This document shows, in pieces, positions 45,301 through 57,365 of a stretch of DNA of 64,000 bases. The position numbers and the translations under genes are program-made. Every line of letters starts with the position of its first letter. Within the stretch, counting starts at the first letter, position 1. This stretch comes from Eopsaltria australis (lineage: Eukaryota > Chordata > Aves > Passeriformes > Petroicidae). Under the pieces are notes generated by a model. It was given only the letters and a program-made list of their open reading frames with translations, ran no database searches and was not told where the DNA came from. The stretch lies in the NCBI GenBank assembly GCA_034509425.1, contig JAVTVJ010000068.1, positions 1 to 64,000 of the forward strand, in the 5' to 3' direction.

Positions 45301-48300
45301 GATTTTGCTACCTCTGCTTTTGCTGGGTTTGTGGCCTGGTGTGGTAGGGAGCTGAAATGGTTTAGTGGAGCTCTGAGCACAGTGGATGCAGTGGACTAAG
45401 CCACTGCATTTGAAAGGAGAGGAAAGTGGAGGAGAGTGGTCTGAGTTATCTTTATGTCCCCAAAATATGAAATAGGGTACATATGTTTGCCAAATTAATG
45501 TTCTTGGTAAGACCATCGAGGGTCTTTTTAGGAAAGGACATTGTTTCAGGTGAGTTGTTTCAGGTGATGCTTTGTTTGAGTTTGTTTTATTTGTTTGGGT
45601 TTTTTTATTTATGTGAGAACCTCATAGCCTCCCTTCAGTCAAATTATTTTGAATTTGAACTTTGATCATGAGTTGGAGGGATGTTTCACTGTGTGACTGT
45701 GTGCACAGGGTGTGTTCCCAGTTGCTAGTTCATGTTTTTACGGCCTTGCATCTGTTTTCTTTGTGCCTAGAATATTTAATTTTCCTATCTTCAGACTTGG
45801 TCCATATTCTCAACAGGTAAATTTGTCGAAACCAGCTGAATGTCCTTTGTAACTGGATCCTCTGAATTGTAGGAAAAATGAAAAGGCTTTAAGTGTTCAG
45901 TGGAAAACATCTGGCTTTCACAAAAAATAAAAAACCAAACAAAAAACAAGCATATGATTAAGGCTTTATCTTTCTGTAAAGCGAAAATGTAAATTCCGGA
46001 CACGCAGGACTCTTTTCATGAGAACTAAATAAGGTGATGTAAAGACATGGGGTAAAGCTTAAAATGGAATGTCTCCTGTACTCTGGCAAAAGTTGTGTTC
46101 TCATGGTGGTGATTTTGTATTTAATGCTAGTATAGCAGCCTGTGGCAGCCAATTAATATAAAGAAATAGAGTAAATCATAATGTTGGTGAGTACAGTTGC
46201 TTAAGGCTGTAGTTCTGTGCTGCAGGCAAACTGAAGCAGAAAAAATTCCACCTGTTTATTAAAATCTACTGTTAAGACAAAAAAAAGTCTTATCTTGTTC
46301 AGGGAGCAAATAAGAGTGGTAGACAGCCAGACTTTGATACCTTCTTTGAATGTTAATGACAGCACAGGATTTATGAAAAGGAAGTTATGGAGAGACAGAG
46401 TACAGCTCTTCTTGTGGAAAATAATTAATGTCCTGCAGAAGGACCTGTGTGACTGTTGGATGGACAGATCTTTTCTTAAAGTTCTGTAAAACATACTGCT
46501 CTAAGGATTGCTGAGTGTGTTGACTTCCTCTTTGGTTAGGTTGGGTTGGTTTTTTTTCTAGCTTTGGGAGCCAGCATTAGAGGAAATTTCTGCAGTTTTC
46601 ATCTTAAAGATAATATCTTGGTAAGTATTTCCTTTATTTACAAATAACAAGTTTGTCTTCCTAACTCACTTGGCACAGTAAGAGTAATATCAGGAAAGTG
46701 GCTTTGATTCAGTGTTTGCTCTGTCTTAACAGTGCAGCACTTACTCTGGCAATAAATTGGCATCTGAGGTGGTACAGAGGTGGCTGAGACACTCTGGTTG
46801 TGTGTCTTTTCAGTGACAAACTCAACTATTCAGATATGTCTCTGTGTAAAGCATGTTTTGGACATTCAGTTTTGAAGGATTTTGTGGTCTCTTTCTAAGC
46901 TATTTCTAGAATTGTCATTTTGCAGGTGAGAAAAATAAATGGGGGAGGGATGAGGGACTGTAAATTAAGCAATATAGGCTATGTACCAGATGCTCAATAT
47001 ACTGGTTCCTTTTGCATGAAAATCTTCTTTATCCACAACATTTTTTAGTTGTTTGAGTGTTTGGGTTTGTTTTTTTTTTTTCACTGAGTTGTTTGGGCGT
47101 TTTTAACCATGTGATATAAAGAGTGTGTGCATGCTTCTGAGAGGCATCTTCTGTTTTTCTGTTTTCCATGACTCTTTTTAATCTTGTCTGCAAGTCTGTC
47201 AGGAAAACATAATTGGCGAGTAATGAAGCGCATGCTTCCCCGAACCAGATTAAACGAAACCTTTTACAGACTTGTAACCGTGGTTAAGCCACGGTTGTAT
47301 TGCTGTGCTTGGCAGCCCTGCCTTCAGAGTCCAGAAGGCTTTGCTGTTGAGAGGAAGCAGCTGGGTTTTCTAGGGCTGAGAGCAGTCCCTTGACTCGCAC
47401 AGGGTTGCAAAGTGTGACAGCTTTCAGAGCAGAACTTGAATTCCTAGTTCCTATTTAGCCCCCACTAAACCAGGGGCTTTTGCTCTTTGTTGGGTGAAGG
47501 CTGTCTTCGCTCCCACCTGTGCTGCAGGTCTCCAGCCTGGGCATGTCAACTCTTTAGGGTCAGTTTAAACCTAGGTTTTGGGTGTGTGATTCACAATTGC
47601 ACATGAGCAGCTTTGCTTTACCACTGAAGCGCTGCTAAATGCATTGTTTTATTGCAGGGGGAGGTTAAACCTGAGGCTTCCTGGTTCTGTGTTTAGGTCA
47701 CTAGCTTTGTGAGCTTTTGAAGCAACACTTACGTGCTGTGTTCCAGTGCTGTTATGAGGGAAGGCATGTAGGGTAGTAAAACTCCTAATTTGCCTTTCTT
47801 GCATCTTGAAATCTTCAGTTTGAGCTCTGTTGTAACCAAGAAAGGCTTGCATGAAATAATATGACAACTTGCTATAACTCTCCACGGTAAGCTGGTTGCA
47901 TTTTATAGCTAGTGTTTATGAAGATACAGGTATTGCTCATTTTGATGCCTCTGGTTTTAAAAGCTTTTCATGCAGATTGGATGAGCACATAACCTGCTGT
48001 TCCATTCTTATAACTGTTAGAGTTAAACATTCACAGTCCTTGTGGGAACACTGAGATATGCAGTCACTTAGGCAAGAGTAACTACAAGTGTAAAATCTAT
48101 TTTCATTTGTCTTCCTACATCTTCTTGGAAGCTGTATGTACTATGGTTTTAAAATTGTTTTAGGACTACAATAAGTGAGTGGAGTCTGACTTACAAGAAA
48201 CTTGAGCCCTTTCTTTTAATAGGTGAAAATTAGAAGATACAGTGGGCTATACTGTGCAAAGGACCAAAATGATTCTGTGAAATGAATGACTGATGACTGT

Positions 48301-51300
48301 GGAACATCTGGCTGTAATAAGACTTTGTATGCATCTCAAAAATACTTTCAGAAGAATCAGCTTCTTTTTCTGATGCTGGGTAGAAACAGAAGTTGCAGTT
48401 TTAATGTAAAAGTATGCAGCCTTGCACTTCTCATGTGAAGCTATATAATGCTGCAATTTAGGGTAGAGGCAGTACTATGTATTTTTCATATGAATAAAGA
48501 AGAAAGAAAGAAAGAAAGAATGTCTGATACTTTCTTCCCAGAATTTTACATCATCTCACTTGTGTAGGGGTGATCTTATTGCTTGGCAACACCACTCCTC
48601 TTTTTCAATTATTTATTAAAAGTCAGTATCTGCTTTTAAAACATTGCAATAAAATTGCATTAGATCAGTGTGGCTTACTTCTTTAATTAGTATTCAGACC
48701 ACTGTGAGGCAATTTTTTTAAAAGTATCTGCATACTTTTCTTTCACTTAGTTCATTGCTTAATATAAATCTCTGCCTTTTGAAATTTCTTTTGTTCAGGG
48801 ACTGCTTTCTTCCAAGGAAATAGGAAGTAGCTCATGTAAAAGACTACCAAGCTAAAAAAAGCCATTTTGCTTTCAAAGTGCAGTGCTTAAGGAGATAGTG
48901 ATTTTACTATTCACTGATAGACACATGCAGATGCAGACCCAGTCTTTGACTCTGCTGTCACTTTTCTCACTGCCTTTGAGCACTGACATCTGTTGGTGCA
49001 GTGAATGGTGGCACTGCTGATAAAGCTCTGCCCATATTGCTGTCTGTGGGGAAATCTGTTGCTTGCTACTGTGGTTGCAGTTCTCCACCCATCTGTGATT
49101 TTAAGAATTGCACTTTAAATTCTGTGTTGGACCTAGGTAGTAATACTAAATTCTTTAAAGCTTAAAGAAGAGAAATAGATGTTAATAATTTGCAGTAATG
49201 GATTTCTGATCCCCACCCCCATCATGCAACAGAAAACCTAATTACCATTTAGAGAGTAGAAGAGTTACTTATTTAAAACATCATACTACTTCTAAAGTGC
49301 ATGCTGCTTTCTTTGTTCTGGTGAGATCATCTGAAGGATCACAATGGGAAAAACTATGCCATGTAAAGACAAACTGCAAATTGACTGATGTTTTTATGTC
49401 TTATTCTGTAAATCTCTAGAGTAAGTGTGGCACTGAACCTGAACTGACTGAAATAGAAAGGTGTGTGATCTTGTCAAGGGCTGAAGTGACATCACAGATC
49501 AAGAAGAGCACTTCAAATAAATGATATTTCTGAAGAAAAGCCCATGTGTCCCTTCATGCAGTTTCCTTAAAAAAATATATTCGTGTATTAATAGAGATGT
49601 ATTTGTATCTCTCTCCACATGTATGTTTTACATAAGGGTGAAATATGTTGTGCATTGGTCTGTTGTTTGTAGCTGAGGATGCAGTTTGTTGGGGACGAGC
49701 TCTGTGCAGTCTGAAAAAACATCTTGAAAAAAGTTAAAGGCATAGGGTTTGTTTTGTTTTTCAAATCGTCATCTAAATTGAAAATATAATTATACATATG
49801 CTACGAGCAAAATCCAGAACATTAGGATGAAGCAAAGAAATCCTTGTGTTTCAATAATCAGCTTTGCTCAAGTTATTTTTGTGTGATATAAATCTAAATA
49901 TTGCAGAAAGTAGATGCTCTCTGAGAAGGTTTTCAGACTTCATGGAAACAGTTTTTGTATGCAGCCTTATCATCTAAAGGCATTACAGAGACTCAGTTGG
50001 TCTGCATTTATGCACACTGTAGTCCTATTTGTTCTTTTTCCCAGCCTTCTGCTTGCCATAGAATTTTGTTGTTGAGAAGGAGGGAGATTCAGACTCACAA
50101 CTGGACCTCTGGAGGTCTGATCTTTTGCTTAGAGCAAGGCTGACTTCCAAATAAAATTGAGTTGCTCAGTCTTGTGCACTCAAGTGTGGAAGATCTCTGC
50201 AGAGGGAGATTCTGCAGCCCCTCTGGACAAACATATTCAAGTGTCTGAAGACCCTTATTATAGGGTTTTTGAATTATTGTTGTGTCTAGATGGGATTTCT
50301 CTTGCTGCAACTGATGAAACTGCCTTTATTCCTTTCATTGTGCCCCACTGAGATGATCTTGACTACCTCTTCTCCATGGGTACCCCCTTAGTCATTAAGA
50401 AGCCTCTCTTTTCTGGTCCAAACAAACCCAGCTTCATTTACCTCTTCTCATAGGTCACTGTATTCTCCATAATTTTTTTTAAAAGGCTCTAATTGTTGGA
50501 GGGGAGCTGAAAACCAGGAACCAGGGCTTCCATTTGAGGCATCAAAGTGATAGGAAGTGCTGATTGCTTCCTATCACTAGCATTTACTCATGCTAACACA
50601 GTCCCCACTGTACAGTTCACCTTCATCATTGCAAGGATGCCTTGCTTACTGGACATCTGTTCCAAAGCTGATTTTCAGCCTGTAAGTTCCCACTATATAC
50701 TTAGGCATAAGATTTTTGCATTTGGTTTTCTTTGGTTTCAGGGGTTGGTTATCAGTGCATGAGGTTATTCAGGTGGGAGCTTCACCTGTCCATCTTCTTG
50801 ATTGCTGGAGTTTGGGTTACATGTGAAGTTGGTGGCTGTTTGCTCTTTTGATCAGACTAACCCCAGAGACGTGTCACTCATAGCCAGCTGCTAGTTAGAC
50901 TTTGACCTGTTTACTGCTGTCTTGAGAGTGTCATACCAGCCACTTCTTCATGAGTCTTGTCTGTGTCTTTTTGCCTGCTGTAGTGCTAAGGCAGGACTGT
51001 GCCTAAAAGCCTGCAAGTCAGGGAAATTGTGTCGGCTACATTGCCCTAATCCGCAGGGCCAGTGGCTTCATCATAACTAACTGGGTCGATTTGGCACATT
51101 TTGCCTTTGGGAAATTTTCTTTGTCATTTGCAAAGGTGTTTTTGTCCTTCATGTTCCTGGAAATAGAGTCAAGGAGGTTCTGCTCCATTTTCTTCCCAGG
51201 GTTTGGAATAAAGCTGTCCTGTAATTCCCCAGAATTTCCTTTTTGTTTTTTTCCTCAGTTACCAGTCCCTGTTTGGTTTGGTCCTTCATTTGTTGTTGAT

Positions 51301-54300
51301 GTAAAGGCACCTCCTGTCCTGTGGCAGCTTCCAGCTGAGTTTTGGCTTCCTCTTCCCTGGTGCTCAGGCAGTGTTTCTGTGTTGCTGTTGGATGTCTCCC
51401 CTCCTCCTCCTCCATGCTCTTCCCTGAGGGATTGTGCTCCACCTGACACTCCTTATGCAGCCACCCTGCTCTCCTAATGTGGCACATTGAAGATCAGTGA
51501 GGTCTCCTGGGCACCTTAACCCTAAAAGGGATTCTCCCATGGGATCCTGCAGATCAGGTCCCTGAACAAACTGAGCTCATTCCCCTGAAGTTCAGGGTCT
51601 TAAATTGTCTTCTGCAGTTCTTTCAGGATCATAATCTCTGCTGTCTGGCGTTTAAGTAGACTTGGGGTTTCTCATTCATGCATCAGTTGCTTTAAAGCAA
51701 GCTTTCATAATGGGAGTTGGGGTGGTGGAGGAAAGTGCTAATGCAGCTGGCCTTTTTTGCTGGCTATTTTGCTGCTTCTCTGTTTCCTTTGGGAGCCCAG
51801 CAGGCAAATGTATGCTAGCTCACCAGATATTTTTTGATTTACAAAAATGGGGAAAAGTTTACGGGACTAAGAGATTTGGTTAATACAAGGAATTGCCATT
51901 AGAATGTTTGAAATGCAGGCCATTGATGGAAAACGAAGCTCTGAGTTGCAGCTTTTGCCACTTTTGTAGCTGTAGGTGGGTGACGAGCACACTGATGAGG
52001 TCTGGGTGCTGTTTTGAAGCATCTTTCCTCTGCATACCTCTGATCACATAATCAGTACCCTGACGTTTGTACATTGCAAATATGAAACTAAGGATATGAA
52101 AGCTAATAAAGTGTCATTTCAAAGTTGGTAGGTTTGGAGTTCGTACTGAAACTTACATGGGTGCCATTAAAGTAGGTTTAAAGCACAGTTCTGTCTGCTT
52201 TCTTTATAAAGGGTCTAACCACATCATGTATTTTTCAATTAAATTTCCATCTGTTTTGTTTAACTTGTTATGGGGTTTACAGGAGGAACTGTAAATATTT
52301 TTACAGTGGAATTGTACTGTTGAATTACACACTGGTTCAGAAGAGTCCAACTCATCAGCATTTGATTTTCTGTCATTTTTGACATCACAAAGAGGTTTGG
52401 CTTTACAGAAGCTTGATTTTGAAAGTGAAGTCTTTCTTTAAGCTGCCTCATGCTCAGTGTCCAGTCCCATTAGACACTTCTAAAAGGGCTGGTTTGCAGC
52501 ATTATAGAAATATGTGAGAATCTCTTAAGTTTGACATACCTATTCTCATTTTGTGATGTGAGAAGTGAAGCTCCTTCTGTCTATAGCAGGGACTATATAA
52601 CCTTCCTTCTGCCCCGAATTTATGGTCCTTCATTATGGGAACAGTGACCACACATAATTTTTATTTGGCCCTATAAGTGTGAAATGGTAGCTGTTTAAAA
52701 CCTATAATGAGTACTTTTGGTAGGAACTGAGTAAGTTTGAGGAAAGGGCTTTGGGGTTTTGAAAAGGAGTTAAGCTTCTTTTAGCTTTCATTAAACTTCT
52801 GTTTCGTTAAGTTTTCTAGTGTACCTGAGTATGGAGGTTTCATTTCATCAAGAAAGTAAGTTATTTTGGATGTTTTTCAGCATTCTGAAGCATGACCAGT
52901 GGCTGCTCATGTCCACTTCCACATTTTTGATCAGTGACTTGAATCAAAAATTCAACATTTTCCTACATAAGGCTGATTCTGTAGTCAAACTATTGAAGTC
53001 ACACTGTTTGGATCTCTTGGACGTGAAAAGAGACTTTTAGATGAACAATCGTCTGGTGGACACTGAGAGAACATTTTGAGAGTACCTCTGCAGTAGCTTC
53101 ATGGTGTGCTAATTACCCATTACTGTGTTCTCTGATGAGAGGATTTTGGGTAGTCGTTTCTTACCTTTTGTTTGAGCTGTGATGTCAGTTTTATTCTTTA
53201 TCTTTCATGAGGAGTTTCTATCACTTCAGACTTACTCCTCTCTTTAAAAAATTTGTGTGTTTTCTAAGGAAGGCACAGGACCAGTGGCTGATGCCAAAGA
53301 CAAGTCTCAAAACCAGCTTTAAAAGTCCCCTGTGTTCACGTGAACAGTGCAGTGTAAATAAATGCGGATGTGATCAGCTGCCTCAATGCCAAACACACTC
53401 AAGTGCCTGTTTTACCAGCCCTACCTTATGTCCACATAGAGAAACATTCCCTGAGAACTTTGTGGCTGATTTTACTGCAGCATCACCAATAATGGTTCTC
53501 TTGTGCTTGGTAACTTCATTTTGCCCCTAGTCCTGTGTTTGGTGGGAAACTTCTGCAGACTGTAAATGTTCTGAAAGAGAATAACTGATTCATAATTTAT
53601 TTTGGATATTCCTGCTATGGTGTAATATCTGGTTTGAAATATGCTGTTTCTAGGAAGCATCCTGGGTGGCATTGTACATGCTCTAATCCAAACAAGAGGG
53701 AATTCGTTACATGCTATATTTTCTTCTCCCCACCCCCTCAGTCCCACTCAAATTTCAACTTCATCCTTTTCCTTGGATTTGGCTAAATTCCCAAAAGATG
53801 TTATATATAAGGAGGAGAGAAACTTTTCCAATGGGATAAGGGAAACTTGCTCATCTTTTGTTTGAAAACCAGTAACTGGGAACATCATGAATGTAACAGA
53901 TTTTACAAAAGGAACTAGCATTTAAGAGTGTCTATACTGAAGTGGAGGAAGATTTGTATGCGTATGGATATGTAAATCTGTATGTGTGTTAATGAAAAAA
54001 GACTAAAGAAAAAGTTCATACCCTGATATGTGGAATTATTGCCAAAGAAGTAAACTCAAATTGTAATTTTTACGTAGCATGCTTTTCTAGAGTGTGAGTA
54101 TTTCACAGCTGTTCCTGCTAGTATGTGAGACTGAAGCCTGGGAAAGGCCCTTGTTTTGGCTGGTGAGTAGGGAGGAAGTGTTTGACAGCTCAGATGACGA
54201 AAGATAGTTCTTGAAACATAGTATATAGCTGTATATAAAGGTAGACTAATGACTATTGTATGAACTCTGATTAAATGTTGTATTATTCATATATTTTGCC

Positions 54301-56590
54301 TTTCGCCCTTTGGACTGCCGGGTATAAAGAACATTTTTGGTCTTCAGAAGGTCTATAACTAACTAAATATAGACCTCATTGTGCTTGCGAGTCACAATGT
54401 GCTGAAAAATAAATTTTATTCACTACAGCTTAGTGAAAATTCTTATCAGCAGTTCTCAATCAGCTTTTTATACAAGGTACTTGATAACAATTAATCTCTA
54501 CAGTTAATTTGCGTAGTTAATTTGTCACTTTGGGAGATCACTCAGTTTCATCATGCTCTCCAGCTTTTGTGAGATGGTTAGTAACACTGAAGTAGCAATG
54601 ACCTCAGTAGAACCTCTAGGAAAATTTAGAAATAATTTGGGGTTTCATAGCAGAATTTAATTTCTTTTAGCTTCTCTCTCTAAACCAACTTGCTTCTGTT
54701 TCTGCAGAAAAACAGTGAAAATATGTATGGTGAGGAAAAAAATTACTTTTGCATTTTCATGACCTTTTAAGATCTGTACAGTCAACCACTTTCCCCAGAT
54801 CAGCACAATCCTACGTTCTTTTTATTCTCCCTTGGACTTCATCAGTACACATAAAATTCTAACCAGCTGTGGTTCTGTCAGATCAGAGCTGGAAGCAAAT
54901 TCACCAAAAACCCACTGCTTTTTAGACACACATTTTGCCACTGAAAAATCATCTCTCCCTGAAATCACAGTGTGTGTGCTGGTGTTATTCATAGAAGAAA
55001 TGTGTGTGCACTTTATGCCAAGCCTTTTAAAGCACAGGAGGCAATGTTTCTGAAACTGAATGAAGATCATGGAGTATTTGTACTTTTCCTTGAAATTTTG
55101 GCATAGGTTGAACATATAATCCTTTATTTACTCTGTAATGTGGACTAAAGCAAAGGTAAAACTGTAGTCCACTTTGATCTGTAAAAAACATACCTTCCAT
55201 GAACAAATTATTACAGTACTTTGCTCCCAAGAAGAGTATTAGTGTATGGAGATGGAATCACTGAAAGATCCCTCCATCTGGGATGAGGTATTGAACTCTC
55301 ACACTGTCTACTTTGTAAGGTAACTGTGACATGATGGCATGGAACTGGCATTTCCCAATGATTTCCTAAAGCATTCTAACATCCCTTCATTAGTATTGGG
55401 AATGAAGACAGAGAATTAGAGGAAGCACTGCATGGGTTTCCTCTCTTTATGGCTGTATTTGTCACTTTCAAACATGGCAAATGATGCTCTACACAGACTG
55501 CTGTTCCTCTGAAAGAAGGCAGTAAACAATTTCTCTTTAAATCAATGGAAAAGGCACCAGACTGCAAATATTAAACAAGTTTTTCAGGGCATGTGTTTTG
55601 GAAGACTGTAATTTTTGAATTTGAGTTTATTTAATACTGTCAGGAAACTTCAAATACAGACATATTTCTGATGTGCTGCCTTTCTTGCAGACCCTTCATT
55701 TTACATTCTGCTTGACACTGCCTTGGGTTTAGTCTGCAGTCTGATTACAGCACTCACTTGCACCAGCAGGCATTATTGGCTTTTGATGCTGACTTTAAAA
55801 CTTCCTCAAAAAATGTAAAATACTTGCTCAGTATTTAAACTTGATAGTTTCTTGCTCTGGCATCTGGTTATTACCTATTATTAGCAAGTAGCAGAGGCAT
55901 CGTATGTAAGGTAGGCATGAAGTCAGATAGAGAAATGGAAACTCTGAGCTGCTGCATATTTTAATTATAGCAGTGTGTTGTGGGACCAAGTCTCTGGCTT
56001 TCCATCTTTGGCCAGAGGTCCTGATATGAGACCAGTTCCAGTAGCACCATGCACCAGCGCAAAGCCTTCTCTCCTGTGTTGTACAGCCAAAAGGCTTTCC
56101 TGCCACATCTCACTGCTCTTGAATGGGACATGAAAAGCTCCAGGCTTCAGCACTCCAGCTGTGGGCCCTGACTAGTGTGACACTTCTGGAGGGGTCTGCT
56201 TTGATTTAGCTGGAGCAATGGTTAGTGACCTATTTCAGAGTCAGTAGCAGATGAACACACTGCCTAGTAGCTCTTGTCAAAGCTACTGCACTAGTACGTG
56301 TAAAAGGACTAAGCTCAAAGCTGATTTTTCCTCAAAGAAATGACAGCCTTAAAAGAATATAGGCTATTAATGGGTACAAGTAGAATACAAGGAAATGAGT
56401 CCCTTCTGTTCATCAGCGTAAGGCAGTGATAGAGTTGGCTTGTTTGTTTTTATGACTGACAGATGGGACAATAAGATTTCCACTTCAATATTCACATCAG
56501 CACTTCATTGCCTTCCTTAGCTAGTGCAGGTAAATTTTTAACTCTCAGTTAACCATGTCAGCTAAAAGTTTGCAAATATGCTTAACTGAG
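39392..56590 (+). other. MAN1A1: MAN1A1 intron 1, first part
   Basis: There is no match to the expected second exon (the conserved Met-Met-Lys-His-Ala-Trp-Asn-Asn-Tyr start) in any open frame, so the region is read as intron. After the CpG island fades near 40010 it is AT/T-rich unique sequence. Small features are a degenerate TG-rich stretch at 40970-41020, a (GAAA)n run at 48502-48520, and an inverted repeat at 47276-47296 in a CpG-retaining block. No gene on the opposite strand was recognised. Confidence 0.8.
48502..48520. repeat. Short (GAAA)n microsatellite
   Basis: Nearly five perfect GAAA units, embedded in an A-rich purine stretch that begins near 48493. Confidence 0.9.
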
Positions 56591-57098
56591 TGTGTTGAGT
56601 TGACCCTGGGTGGAAGTCAGGTGCCCACCAAAGCTGCTCTATCTCTCCCTCCTCAGCTGGACAGGTGAGAGAATAGAACAGAAGGCATATGGGTAGAGAT
56701 AGGGATAGGGAGAGATCACTCACCAGTCACGGTCGTGAGCAAAACAGATTCAACATGGGGAGATCAAATCTGATTAGGCTAATGAAAAGTAAACCCAAAT
56801 CTTAGAATACCTTTGCTCCACCCTTGCTTTCTTCGTGTGATTAACTTCACTCCTGATTTTCTCTGTCTTCTCCCCCTCCAGCAGTGCAGGGGGCAGTGAA
56901 TGGGCTCTGTGGCTGTTTCATCACACATTGTCTCTGCTGCTCCTTTCTCCTCAGGGGCAGACTACTCGAACTCTTCCTCAACTTGGGGTTCCTCCAACAG
57001 GAGACAGTCTTTCCCAAACTTCTCCAACATTAGTCCTTCCCACAGGCTGCTCTAGCATGGGTTCCTTCCATGAGGTGCAGTCCTTCAGGAACAGACTG
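56591..57098 (-). mobile_element. LTR-type repeat, same family as 27281-28190
   Basis: It begins TGTGTTGAGTTGACCCTG. It follows the reverse complement of the 27281-28190 repeat, including the GGTGCCCACCAAAGC and GAGAGATCACTCACCAGT stretches, then the Pro-codon-like CTCCAACA blocks. About 508 bases are present, antisense to MAN1A1. It is old, since the copies differ at many sites. Confidence 0.75.
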
Positions 57099-57365
57099 TT
57101 CTAGTTTATATAAAGAAAATGATGTTCCATGGTATGGAATATCCCCTTGTCCTGTTCAGTCAGCTGTGCTGGCCATGCTCTCTCACAGCTTCTTGTGCTG
57201 TCAGAGTTTGGGAAACTTGAAAAGTCCTTGATTTGGATAAGCACCACTTAGCAACAACGAAAACATTGGTGTGTTATCAATGTTAATCTCTTAGTGAATC
57301 CAAAACTCAGCACTGTACCAGCTGCTGAGAAGAAAATTAACTCCATCCCAGCCAAAATCAGGACA
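57099..57365 (-). mobile_element. Partial LTR, same class as the solo LTR at 20350-20766
   Basis: On the minus strand it starts TGTCCTGATTTTGGCTGGGA at 57365, like the start of the solo LTR (TGTCCTGGTTCTGGCCAGGA). It continues to a TATATAA box near 57108 and is then replaced by the 56591-57098 repeat. The 3' half is missing. No matching target duplication was found around the pair. Confidence 0.75.
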
